Source: Hortaea werneckii (taxonomy: Eukaryota; Ascomycota; Dothideomycetes; Mycosphaerellales; Teratosphaeriaceae). From it: a stretch of 64,000 bases of DNA. A model generated the notes under the pieces. It ran no database searches and was not told where the DNA came from. It saw nothing but the letters and a program-made list of their open reading frames with translations. Each line of letters begins with the position of its first letter. Within the stretch, counting starts at the first letter, position 1. The DNA is taken from NCBI GenBank assembly GCA_037044905.1, contig JBAOKB010000117.1:62001-126000 (forward strand), written 5' to 3'. Shown here in pieces: positions 32,418 through 42,842 of the stretch. The position numbers and the translations under genes are program-made.

Positions 32418-33499
32418 TTACTCCACAAACCCCCTCACCCGACCCAGCCAACCGAGGTACTCCCTCTGCTCCTTAACATCGATATACTCCGGGACGAACA
32501 ACGCCAGGGCCGTATTAATCCCTCTAACATCGAGGTAGGCCTCCATCAGCGACTGGACTTCCTCGTCGAGCTGCTGGAAAGGGGGTCCCGTGTAGAGGGT
32601 GTCGGTCTCCGGGACGGCGGAGTCGCGGAGGAGTTCGGCGGGGGATTTGGAGGAGGTGAGGGGGGAGTCCGGGAGGTGCGTTACCGATTGGATGGTGAAG
32701 ATGCCGTTGTCGGCTATGAGGTTGCATTTCAGGGCGCCCTGTTTGGGGGGGTGGGAGTTAGCTTTTTGCTTAGCGATGGGGTATAGTTGGTCTTTTTTTT
32801 TTTTTTTTTTCCCTCCCGGCTTTTCCTTTCAGGTCTTTTACGTACCTTGCCCTTCCTCTGGACGAGCACATTGACATTGGCCGGGAAAGCCGGGCCACCT
32901 TCCTGCTCGTCCTCCTCGCTCCTCAGACTGTCGCGGTCGGCCGGGGCGACATTGTCTTCCGGAGCGACCTTGAAGTTACCTGCGCTGGTGCGACCCTGGT
33001 TAATGGCACCCTTGGTGTTGCCGCCGCCGCTCTGGTGGTCCATCTGGGCGAAATCGGACTCCTCCTCATCCATCTGGGCCTCGTCGGCCTCTTCCTGCTC
33101 GTAGGCCGGGGTGTTGAAGTCGACGATGTTGAAGGAGACGGTGATCGTCTCATCGTCGTACTTGCGGGTCAGGGTGACTTCCTGCTCGCCGGGGGTGTCG
33201 TGGATGGACCAGTGGGGGTTCTGAGAGGTGAAGGCGGCGATGTTGCTGTCGCTGTCGGCGGGAGAGGCGTTCTCCTCCGTCTCGAGCTGAATCTCCTGGT
33301 GCAGCTTGGCGGCGAGCTCCTGGGCGGCGTCATCGCTGCGGCGGAAGGAGGTGGAGAAGCAGCGGGGGAGCTGGGAGGAGGCGCTTGATCGGGTGATGGC
33401 GGACTGCAGGGCGGGGCGGAAGGTGGCAGTGGCGGTGGTGGAGTGGATGCGGGAGGTGATTCGGGGAGCCGCGCGGGCGAAAGCACGGAGGGACATCAT
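32418..33499 (-). CDS. Mam33/p32-type mitochondrial matrix acidic protein
   Basis: Two exons, 33499-32846 and 32738-32418, give 324 residues with a phase-0 junction. The 107-nt intron contains an 18-base T run on the plus strand and a GCTAACTCC branch point. The N-terminus MMSLRAFARAAPRITSRIHS is a mitochondrial presequence, and cleavage near CFSTSFRRS is likely. The mature part has the family blocks HQEIQLETEENASPADSDSN, WSIHDTPGEQEVTLTRKYDD and the acidic TPAYEQEEADEAQMDEEESD. After the junction come CNLIADNGIFTIQSVTHLPD, YTGPPFQQLDEEVQSLMEAY and the C-terminal REYLGWLGRVRGFVE. Mam33 is a doughnut-shaped trimer implicated in mitochondrial translation and respiration. Head to head with the citrate carrier. 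Confidence 0.93.
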
Positions 33500-33957
33500 G
33501 GTGGCGGGTGAAGACGGGAGATGCGGGTGTGATAGTCGAGGAAGGTTGATATGGGTGGACTGCAGCTTCTATTAAGATAGAGGAAGAAGGCAGGAGCGAT
33601 GGCAAGAGGATTCGAGAAAGTCGGCGGGAGATGAAACAGCGCTGATGCAAGTTTGGGAAGGGAAGGCACGCTCGGAGGTAAGAGAAGCTATCCCGAGCTC
33701 CCCGCAACCCTAAGCCTTAACCCTAACCCTAACAGCGACCTACACTCTCCTTCCTCACATACTCTCCACTCCCGCCCGCTCCGCAATCGGACCTCATTGG
33801 GGAAATAACCTGGAATCCACTCCACCCACTGCTTCCTCTCCCTCTCCACCGCGACTGCCAAAACACCACTCCCTTCCTCCGCACGGCAGTCACCCTCTCA
33901 CCGCGCCTTCCTACCCCTTCCCTCGCGCCTCCCTCTCCACACCCCAGTCCTTCCAAA
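33500..33957. promoter_or_regulatory. Shared divergent promoter of mam33 and the citrate carrier
   Basis: The 458 bases between two head-to-head genes for mitochondrial proteins. It contains a telomere-repeat cluster (listed separately), and the sequence toward the carrier gene is strongly C/T-rich on the plus strand, common in fungal leaders. Shared regulation is an inference from the layout. Confidence 0.6.
33706..33733. promoter_or_regulatory. Telo-box-like AACCCTAA cluster
   Basis: Three near-perfect CCCTAA units: AACCCTAAGC, then TTAACCCTAACCCTAAC. In yeasts such interstitial repeats bind Myb-type factors (Teb1/Tbf1) in housekeeping promoters. Binding here is inferred. Confidence 0.6.
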
Positions 33958-34881
33958 ATGGCAACCACCAAACCCGCCCCCAACACCGGCGCACCCGCAC
34001 CCATCCCCACCCCCTCGGACAAACCCTCCCCACTCCGCTCCATCATTGCGGGATCAACAGCCGGTGCCATCGAAATCGCCGTGACCTATCCGGCCGAATT
34101 CGCCAAGACCCGGACCCAACTGAACTCGCGCCTGCCGACGGGGCAAAAACTCCCCTGGCCGGCTTTCGGACCCCAATGGTACGCGGGGTGCACGACGCTG
34201 ATAATCGGGAACAGCATCAAAGCCGGGGTCCGCTTCGTCGCGTTCGACCAGTACAAGCAACTCCTCGGGGATGGCCGGGGCGGGATCAGTGGGCCGATGA
34301 CAGTCGTCGCGGGGTTCCTGGCAGGCGCGACCGAGAGTTTAGTAGCCGTCACGCCGTTCGAGAGTATCAAGACGCAATTGATCGACGACCGCAAGTCCGG
34401 GAAGGGACGGATGCGGGGGTTCCTACACGGCAGCGGGATCATCGCGCGGGAACAAGGGGTCCGGGGGTTCTTTAAGGGGTTTGTGCCCACCACTGCGCGA
34501 CAGGCGGCGAATAGCGCGGTGAGGTTTAGTGCGTATACGAGTCTGAAGCAGGCGGCGCAGAGTTATGTGGCGCCCGGGGAGAAGCTGGGGACGCTGGCGA
34601 CGTTCGCGATTGGAGGGTTGGCGGGCACGGTGACGGTGTATGCTACCCAGCCTATCGATACGGTCAAGACGCGGATGCAGAGTTTGGATGCTAAGGGGCT
34701 GTATAAGCATTCCGTGGACTGCGGGGTGAAGATTGTCCAAGACGAAGGGTTCTGGAAGCTGTGGAGTGGTGCGCTGCCGAGATTGGGGAGGCTGATTTTC
34801 AGTGGTGGGATCGTCTTTGCGATGTATGAGAAGACGATGGATCTGCTGGATACGGCCGACCCGGAGAGGAAATACATATGA
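33958..34881 (+). CDS. Mitochondrial citrate/tricarboxylate carrier (SLC25 family)
   Basis: 307 residues, single exon, with three repeats of the mitochondrial carrier fold. The three signature motifs are VTYPAEFAKTRTQ, VTPFESIKTQLID and ATQPIDTVKTRMQ, each starting an odd-numbered helix. The contact residues around the second and third repeats (FKGFVPTTARQAANSAVRFS) match citrate carriers of the Ctp1 type, which exchange matrix citrate for cytosolic malate and so supply cytosolic acetyl-CoA. A short proline-rich N-terminus precedes the first helix. With aconitase in the same window, two citrate-handling genes lie within 35 kb, which may be chance. Confidence 0.93.
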   Translation: MATTKPAPNTGAPAPIPTPSDKPSPLRSIIAGSTAGAIEIAVTYPAEFAKTRTQLNSRLPTGQKLPWPAFGPQWYAGCTTLIIGNSIKAGVRFVAFDQYKQLLGDGRGGISGPMTVVAGFLAGATESLVAVTPFESIKTQLIDDRKSGKGRMRGFLHGSGIIAREQGVRGFFKGFVPTTARQAANSAVRFSAYTSLKQAAQSYVAPGEKLGTLATFAIGGLAGTVTVYATQPIDTVKTRMQSLDAKGLYKHSVDCGVKIVQDEGFWKLWSGALPRLGRLIFSGGIVFAMYEKTMDLLDTADPERKYI

Positions 34882-35659
34882 TCCCGCGTTCAGTGGTGAG
34901 GCATGCCCCTTTCGTCCGCAAACGCCGCACAAGGAACGCAGCATCCAGAAACCAAGTGGAAGGCCTTCTTGACCGATGACCCAAGGATGCTGCCGGAACC
35001 ATCCACCTTTCTCCCACCTCCAATCCACCGAGCCCCGTTTCGAGCAGACGGAATCGCGATCTTTGCAACACAGTTGCCCAGCAATAAGAAAGGTAGAGAA
35101 CAGGCGCCGGGAGAGACAGCCTTCCCATCCCAAGACCAGGTCTCGGCAAGAGCAACGAAAAACTTGGCCTAGCGACAACAAGTGACCCGTCTGAGTCTCC
35201 CCTCTCCCTCCGGCGCGGATCTGAGACTAGACTGGAGAAGTAGGAAAGACATCCTTTTCCGGGAAAAGAGAGAGAAACCGGCTCCTAGCAATTCCCTAGC
35301 TGCTTCTGCTTGTCTTAGCGTGGCTTCCCCCCTCCCCCCCCCCCCCCCCAATTGCCTAGGTCCCTCCTCATAATGTCTCAAGAAACGTGAAAGCGTAGTA
35401 AGTCTGATCTACAATCTTTCGTCTTGATTTTTTCTTTTGAATTTCAATGTAGTCTATATAAATTCTTTCTCTGATTCCCTTTTTCCCTTTCGTCCATACA
35501 TCTTCTCGTAGTGACATGCTTCTTGAAATCCCTAGCCCCCCATACTCGAACTGTGACCCTTCTCTCTCTCTTTTCACATTTCCTTGACCTCTGAGGGATC
35601 GGCTGTCTGTTCTTGCCGATACCTCTTGAATCACGAGTGTCGTTGCGGGGGGATTTTTT
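34882..35659. other. Intergenic region with a 16-base C run
   Basis: Spacer between the 3' ends of the citrate carrier and the DAL5-type transporter. It contains a poly-C tract at 35334-35349 and pyrimidine-rich stretches. No gene supported. Confidence 0.5.
35334..35349. repeat. Poly-C tract
   Basis: Sixteen consecutive C bases (G on the other strand). Assembly error is possible in such a run. Confidence 0.85.
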
Positions 35660-38240
35660 TTAGTACATGTACCTGAAATTCGGGTTTTCTGGAAAAAATT
35701 GCAGAAAGGTAGGTTAGCACAAAGAGAATCCCGCAGACTTGCTTCCTGCTCCCTCTCTCTCTCTCTCTTTGGGGAGGATCCGCAGTGGGCGACAGTGTTA
35801 CAACGGGAAAAAAATGCAAGTAAGGGAGGGAAGACAGTGGGGGAGGGTTTGGAAACATACGTTGATCCGTCAAATCCTCAAAAGCATGCTGATGCGACGC
35901 ATCGGCCGCTTCGGCGATTCCCTCGGCGGCGAGCCGATCTCGTAAACGGTTCTGCCGCTTGAGGTGCCAGCGGAGGAGTAGGATGATGAGGACCAGCAGG
36001 GCGTAGCACCCGATGTGCGTGGCGAAGGCGATGAAGTAGCGCGGGGCGTCCCATTTGAGGAAGACTTGGGGACCTGGTTTTCATGAAGGGGGGAACGGGG
36101 GTTTGTTAGCTGGGTTTGGGTGGGAGGGCTGGCTGGATATTGGATTGGGATGGAGGGGGAAGGGAATGGGGAAAGAGGAAGGGGGAGAGGTGCTTACCGA
36201 TTGCGTTGCCCGCCGCCCAGGAGACGAAGTTGAGGGTCACGCAGATGGATTTCTTGGTCTGTTATTCCACGAAAGAGTGAAGATTGAATGTCAGCCAAGA
36301 TGAAACTTCCAATGACGATGCCCGTAGATCACAGATCACTTCCTTATTCACCTTTCCTCCAGGCAACAAGAGGAGGAACGGGGATCCAGGGGGATGAAAA
36401 GAACTCACCTGTCCAGCAATATTCCGACTCAACAAGCTCATTCCCAACGTCTGCGCCGCCCAAAACGAGAGCACAATATAATAACTGATCAACAGACCCG
36501 CCTCGGTGGAAGTCTGGCCATCATTATGCACCGTCATGAGCACGATAGTGCCGACGAAACTGGGGACGACGAACCCCAGCATGACCCAGAGGTTCTGCTG
36601 GGTTTTCTTCACTAGCCAGGTGGAGGAGAGCAGGATGACGATGATGAAGGCGCCGAGGACCATGGCGAGGAGTTGGGTCTGGAGGACGGTGAAGCCGAAG
36701 CCGCTAGGGTTGGGGAATCAAGGTAAGCCTTTGCTCTCTAGATGGTGTATGCCCGTGCGAGGGAGGTCTTGCTCGAGACTGGGTTTGATTGCAAGTTGGG
36801 GAGTGCCGACTTACCTAATGATGATATTGGCGAAGGCTCCAAGTCCACTAGTCGGCAGCGTCGTGCAGATCTGGATGAAGCAATAGCACCAAGTTTGGAT
36901 GTCCAAGAGGGCTTCCTTGACTTGTTCGGGTCGGAAGGTTTTGTTCTGGAGACCCGTCTCGTTGGATCGGACCCGTTCGATCATCTTGCGCTTATCTTCT
37001 TCGGAGAAACATTTGGCGCGCATCTGCGATCGGACAAAGGTTAATCAGTCTTGCATCCGGACAATTCTCATTTGAAGACAAGATGATAGGGGCTAGTGGG
37101 CGAGCTTTGCAACACTTACCGGGGAGTCGGGAAGCCAATAAAGTACGAAGACTCCATATAGTACCGACAGACAGCCATATGCGATGAAGATAGCTTGCCA
37201 GCTTGCGAGCGCCCGACCTTCTGGGATCAGACTGAAACAGTACGCCAGCAACCTAAATCAAGTCAGTTGCCTGATCGATGTGATCTTTCCACAATGACAA
37301 GGATCGGGTAAGCTTGACATACCCGCCAACAATCTGCTGACCACCATTCATCATATACCAGTACGTCACTGCAACCCCGATCTACGGTCAGCACCCATAT
37401 CCCGTCACATTCAAAAAAACCACATGCCAAGAAACAGTGTAGATATTACCCGTCTCCGCCTGTTCAGACCGTTTATACCACATCCCACTCATCACCAAAA
37501 ACGTCGGCTGACAGACGGCCTCGAAGATTCCCAGCAGCGTCCTCACAGTCACGAGACCTTTAAAATTGTGACAGGCGGCGTGGAGGCAGAGGATACTGCC
37601 CCAGCCGATGATAGCAGTGCCGAGGAATTTCCCGATGGGGAGGATTTGGACGAGCTGGGAAGATCGGGTTGGTTAGCGATGGTCTGTCGTTACTCCCATC
37701 GGTTTCTGGGGATGGAAAATTTGGATGGGCAGGAGAGAGGAGGGGTGGGAGACTCACTCGGTTGATCGGGTATTCGACGATGAGAATCGCGATGTAGATA
37801 CAAGTCGTCAGCCAGGAGTACTCCTGACCCTGGAGGTTGGTGTCCTCGCGGATGCCCATGATGCTGGTAAAGGACATGGTGCCCTTATCGAGCGCTTGGA
37901 GGAAGTAGGTGACGATCTGTTGATTTGTGTCTCGATATCAGCTATTGTCGACCATCTTCGTTGGGCCAAATCCCTCTGTCTGTTTCCTTACCATGATAGG
38001 CAACACGCGAGTATCGATCAGTCGTCGCAAACGTTTCGACTCGGCTTCTGAGACTTCGACATACTCTCCCGTCGTGTACTTGGCGACCTCGGGGTCGATT
38101 CGAGAGTAGTCTTGCTCCTTTTGAATGTCAGTTGGCGAGGCGATTCGTTCGATCGCCGCCGCATCCATGTCTGGCTTGACATCCCGTCCGTTATCGATCG
38201 CCTCCATGGGCACGTTCTCGTCCTTGATACTGCCTCCCAT
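35660..38240 (-). CDS. DAL5/ACS-type MFS transporter beside pectin genes
   Basis: Ten exons close to 532 residues: 38240-37992, 37916-37758, 37654-37450, 37368-37323, 37252-37120, 37023-36815, 36703-36409, 36258-36198, 36073-35861 and 35688-35660. It belongs to the anion:cation symporter group that includes allantoate permease Dal5 and Tna1. Markers are VTYFLQALDKGTMSFTSIMG in TM1, YIAILIVEYPINR before the second-helix loop, VTVRTLLGIFEAVCQPTFLV, VTYWYMMNGGQQIVGG and GNAIGPQVFLKWDAPRYF. The C-terminal tail is DLTDQQNPNFRYMY, a classic Dal5-family ending, and its last exon is only 29 nt. It is head to head with GH105, so import of pectin-derived unsaturated sugars is likely by context but unproven. 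Confidence 0.92.
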
Positions 38241-38784
38241 GATTGCTGATTGAGTTGCAGAACCGTAAGTGAAGGGAAAATCAATGGAAAAAGAACATTT
38301 CTTGTGTGTCTTTCTTAAGACATTCCGGACTAGTCTTATCCTGGAAATCCGCAGAGACGTGCATCTCGGAGGGCATTCAACCAGAATCTTGTCAATGATC
38401 TGCGTTGTGCAAGCACTTTCGTTGGCGGCCAAGCTCACATAGCATTGGTGGATTGATTGACTCGTGCAGCACCAAGCCGGGAGGAGTAAGCGCTTTGCTT
38501 GAAAGGTGTTGGTTGGTAGGGAGGGCTGAATGCGGGTTTGCGGAGACGCTTGGGGAAAGCTTGTGGAGATGCTGGAGGGCTGTATCTTGGCTGAATCCTG
38601 CGCCTTCGGCCTTCGGTCTGACATGGAGCGAAGGTGCCGCATCGTCTTCTCGCCTTCGGTGTTTTGTGTTGCCTGTCTGAATCATGCTAGGTGTTAGAAA
38701 GAGCTGTCTTCATATTGTAGATAGCTCATCGTATTCATTGACATAGCTACTGCATGATTTGAATTAACCATTTTGATCCCAAAG
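38241..38784. promoter_or_regulatory. Shared divergent promoter of MFS transporter and GH105
   Basis: 544 bases between two head-to-head genes that probably act on the same substrate. Shared induction by rhamnose or rhamnogalacturonan is likely by context. I cannot identify an individual operator. Confidence 0.45.
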
Positions 38785-40038
38785 ATGCCGCAACAACCCA
38801 TCACCGTTCACGGCCTGCAGGCTGCTCAGCTGCATCAGAAGGTCGACTTGCTCATTGAGAACCTGGTCAATATAAAAGACACGACGGGCAAGTTCCTCTT
38901 GCGATTAGAAGATGGCCGCGTGATCGACACTAAGGGCTGGAATGACTGGGAGTAAGTTTGTACAGCCGATGATATCTCCCAATGTCTGTCAGGTTCTGAC
39001 TTGCTGCTCATTGTAGATGGACACATGGTATCGGTCTGTACGGATTATGTCAATACCACTTCCTGACGGGGTCCGAAAAGGCATTACAAACCGCCACGGG
39101 CTGGTTCCGTGAGCAACTTGCCATCGGCACGACGAAGAACATCAATACCATGTCGCCTTTCCTAACTCTAGCATATCTGCACGAGCGTACAGGAGAGCCG
39201 AGTTATTTGCCTTGGCTGGATTCATGGGCCGAATGGGCGATGTACGATCTGACCCGGACGCCCTTTGGTGGCATGCAGCATGTTACATATGCCGCCGACA
39301 ACACCAATGAGCTTTGGTGAGGAAACAAACCCTCCCGCCCCTGATGATTGCTAATAGCGATACAGGGATGATACGCTCATGATGACGGTGCTTCCGCTTG
39401 CCAAAATCGGAAAGCTGCTGAATCGACCGCATTACATCGAAGAAGCCAAACGACAATTTTTGCTGCACATCAAGTATCTCTTTGACCCAACGACAGGCCT
39501 ATTCTTCCACGGCTGGAAATTCGACAACTCGGCGGAAGGCGGCTTCGGTCACAATTTCGCCAGAGCTCGCTGGGCCCGCGGCAACAGCTGGTTGACCATT
39601 GTGATCCCGGACTTCATCGAGCTTCTGGATCTGCCGGCTAATGACGGGCTGAGGGTCCATCTAATCGACACGCTTCAAGCGCAATGTCAAGCACTCAAAC
39701 GTCTTCAAGCGGATAATGGCATGTGGCGAACCATCTTAGACAAGCCACAAAGCGAAGGGAGTTACGAGGAAGCGTCGGCGACTGCCGGATTCGCTTATGG
39801 GATGTTGAAAGCGGCCCGAAAACGATATATAGACCGTAGTTACGAGGATGTGGCGTTGAAAGCGGTCAAGGCTGTGATGGAGAGGATCAGTGATGATGGG
39901 GAGCTGCGTGAAGTGAGCTTTGGCACGGGTATGGGCTCCGACCTGCAACACTACTACGACATTCCTTTGACAAGTATGCCATACGGACAGGCAATGGCGA
40001 TGATGACTTTGGTGGAAGTGCTGCGGGTGTTTTTGTAA
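38785..40038 (+). CDS. GH105 unsaturated rhamnogalacturonyl hydrolase
   Basis: Three exons, 38785-38951, 39017-39316 and 39366-40038, give 379 residues without a signal peptide, so the enzyme is probably intracellular. GH105 enzymes (YteR/YesR type) remove the delta-4,5-unsaturated galacturonic acid left on rhamnogalacturonan oligomers by lyases. The split motif TNELWDDTLMMTVLPLAKIG holds the candidate catalytic Asp. FARARWARGNSWLTIVIPDF and WRTILDKPQSEGSYEEASAT are family hallmarks, as is the Trp-His of WEWTHGIGLYGL at the exon 1/2 junction. It sits between the MFS transporter and the PL4 lyase. The first in-frame ATG is at 38785. Confidence 0.95.
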
Positions 40039-40402
40039 TGTGGCGAAGAAAGGTAGATAAGGTATGCAGTGGGTAGATACATGGTAGTGGTAAAGCGAAA
40101 TCAAAGCAATGGGTGTGGACGGGCCGAATCGCGAAAGTGACGCGAGATGTCATTTGTTGTTTGGACGGGACGGAGAATCTCCATCTCGACTTCTCCTCTT
40201 CCCGGCCTCTTCTGCTTCCGTAAACTCACATTCAATATCGCAGCCGGTTCAAAGCAACCCGAAATGCGTCGTCCCCGCAGCACATATGCTTGTGTCGCAG
40301 CATGTCATGCGGCATGGAAGCGAAAGATACGATCATTCAAAGTAGACTGATTCGCACGTAGTAGGATTGTAGGTTGTGATATCGTACCTGCATTTGTTCG
40401 AC
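40039..40402. other. Intergenic region between GH105 and PL4
   Basis: Tandem spacer of 364 bases, which must carry the GH105 terminator and the PL4 promoter. No individual site identified. Confidence 0.5.
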
Positions 40403-42774
40403 ATGCGTGTCTCCACACTCACCACGCTGTGCCTATCAGCTGGCAGCGCATGGGCAACACTCAGCGCGACCGAAAACGATGAACGGCTGACTTTAGCGAA
40501 CGACCGTCTTTACGCATCTGTGAACAAAGCAACTGGGGCCATTGATTTGCTGGCTCTCGACGGACAAAATCTACTAGGACCCGACGAGTTCGAAAAACCG
40601 ACAGCAGACAATCCTAGCGGAAGTAACCAGAATGGGTTTGGACCTTATCTCGATTGCTACTGCACCCCGGAAGGTTTTTACCGGCCCGGCTCATACGAAC
40701 CGGAATACAAGCTACTATCTGGCAACGACTCGTCTGGAGAGCCATGGGGCGGCATGGTGCTGAGTGAGGTCTATCCGTCTACCGGACAACGGCTGGAGCA
40801 ATACTGGTTCCTGCGTGAAAGCGAGACCGGGTTGCACATGTTTAGCCGGGTCGCTTACTACAATGAGACTACTCCTTTCCTGAGAAACCTTCAAGAGCTC
40901 AGGACTCTCTTCCGACCAAGTTCACCTCTCTGGACTCATCTGTCTACCAATGAAAAGCAGTATGCACCACTGCCCTACGCTAATCCAGCAGCTTTGGTCG
41001 AAGGCAGGACTTCCAATGCAACGACTGTTCAGGATGCGACTTGGTTGCTGCACAATGAGAGCGATCCATACGTCATTCAAGAGTCGTCATTTTTCACCAA
41101 ATACACTTTTAGGTATGCTCAACGGAACTGTCAGATGACCGTCTTCGCTAACGATGTATAGCGATACATGGCAAGACCATAAAGTGCATGGTTTCTTCGG
41201 CGACGGAACCTACAGTGATGATGGTTCGACTTATGGCGCCTGGTTGGTCATGAACACGGTAAGATACAATGAATCTGATTCCTCCGGAGTGGAGAAAACT
41301 CATGATGTGAATATAGATTGATACCTACTTTGGTGGACCTTTGCATTCCGATCTGACCGTCGACGGCATCGTCTACAACTACATCGTAAGTCAGTCCTTT
41401 CCAAAACACACCAAGCCAAGAAACTAATAATATGATCAGTCTTCCAACCACCACGGTAACCAAGTGCCCAATATCACAGATGGCTTTGACCGCACATTCG
41501 GACCACAGTATTACCACTTCAACAAAGGCTCATCAGATGCAACACTACAGGACCTTCGTCAGGACGCTTTACAGTACGCTTCGCCAACTTGGAACGTCGA
41601 CTTCTACGATTCCATCGCTCCTCACGTACCAAACTATGTCCCCTCGTCGGGCAGAGGAAGCTGGGAGGGCAAGATCAAACTCCCGCACGGCGCCGGCCAC
41701 CCGATTGCCGTACTTTCCCAGAACGGCGTCGACTTCCAAGATAACGTCTTCGACACGGAAGCCTACCAGTACTGGGCCGACGTGGACGAACACACCGGTA
41801 AAGTGGAGATTCCGCGGGTGAAGGCCGACACTTACAGGCTTACGGTATACGCTGAGGGCATCTTTGGACAGTATGTTCAGGATGATGTTGTTGTAGAGGC
41901 TGGTGAAACTAGTAAGACGAAGGTTCATTGGAGAGAGGAATCGGCCGGTACGGAGCTCTGGCGGATCGGGAATCCGGATAAGTCTAGTGGCGAGTATCGG
42001 CATGGGTACGAGCTCGACCCTACTGTAAGTTTCCACCTTGAGAACCTTGTGCCCTAAAATATGTGCGAGGTGTCATGGCTGGTGGCCGACACTGTGAGAG
42101 CAAGTTCCGATCCAGGTCTTCCTAATTGATCTCGTCGTCTTGGGATTGATCACAAACAGACATTGGCTAATTCCCCATTCTAGCATCCCCTTCATCCTGA
42201 AGAGTACCGGATCTACTGGGGTGCGTATGACTACCACGAAGACTTCCCCGAAGGCGTCACTTTCCGAGTTGGTGAGAGCGATGTTGGAGATGATCTGAAC
42301 TATATCCACTGGAGTGTCTACGGAGGGAAAGGGAGTTTGAGAGAGGACCCATACTACGGCGACGGCGACGTGAACAATTGGACTGTTCTGTTCGATGTTG
42401 CCAAACATTCCCTCCACAAAAAGACAGAGGCCACACTTACGGTGCAGCTCAGTGGTGCCAAGACAGCCGCGGGCAACACGGACGTCTTCAATGCGAGCGA
42501 GCCCTACATCGATTTGCCCTACACGGTCGTCATCAATGGATACGAGCAACCATCCTGGATCATCCCCTGGAACCAGAGTAGCTCCTGTGGGGTCCGCTCG
42601 GCGGTCATCTGCTACAACTTAGCACACAAGTTCACATTCGACGCTGGTCTCCTGCGAAGTGGCGAGAACGAGTTGATCCTGAGCTTGCCTTACAACGCCA
42701 CCGATTACGAGAGCGCGCTTCTTCCAACATCGACCTACGTACAATACGACGCATTGAGGCTCGAGGTCAAGTAG
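40403..42774 (+). CDS. Secreted rhamnogalacturonan lyase, PL4 family
   Basis: Five exons, 40403-41112, 41162-41258, 41317-41385, 41440-42024 and 42184-42774, close to 683 residues. The N-terminus MRVSTLTTLCLSAGSAWA is a signal peptide. PL4 enzymes cleave the rhamnogalacturonan-I backbone by beta-elimination. The catalytic N-terminal beta-sandwich carries GFGPYLDCYCTPEGFYRPGS, WGGMVLSEVYPSTGQ and HKVHGFFGDGTYSDDGSTYG. A fibronectin-III-like middle domain includes GRGSWEGKIKLPHGAGHPIA and YRLTVYAEGIFGQYVQDDVV. The C-terminal CBM-like domain starts HPLHPEEYRIYWGAYDYHED. Length is close to that of known fungal lyases. The first possible start upstream is a GTG, so ATG 40403 is chosen. Confidence 0.95.
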
Positions 42775-42842
42775 TCAGTCGATAGCAAAATCCACCGAGG
42801 CATACACGCCATCTCAAGAGCCTCCATCACCCTTCTCATCTT

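Noticed and set aside
33706..33733. CCCTAA repeats as a former chromosome end
   Set aside because: Only three units within a compact bidirectional promoter between conserved genes; no subtelomeric sequence around.
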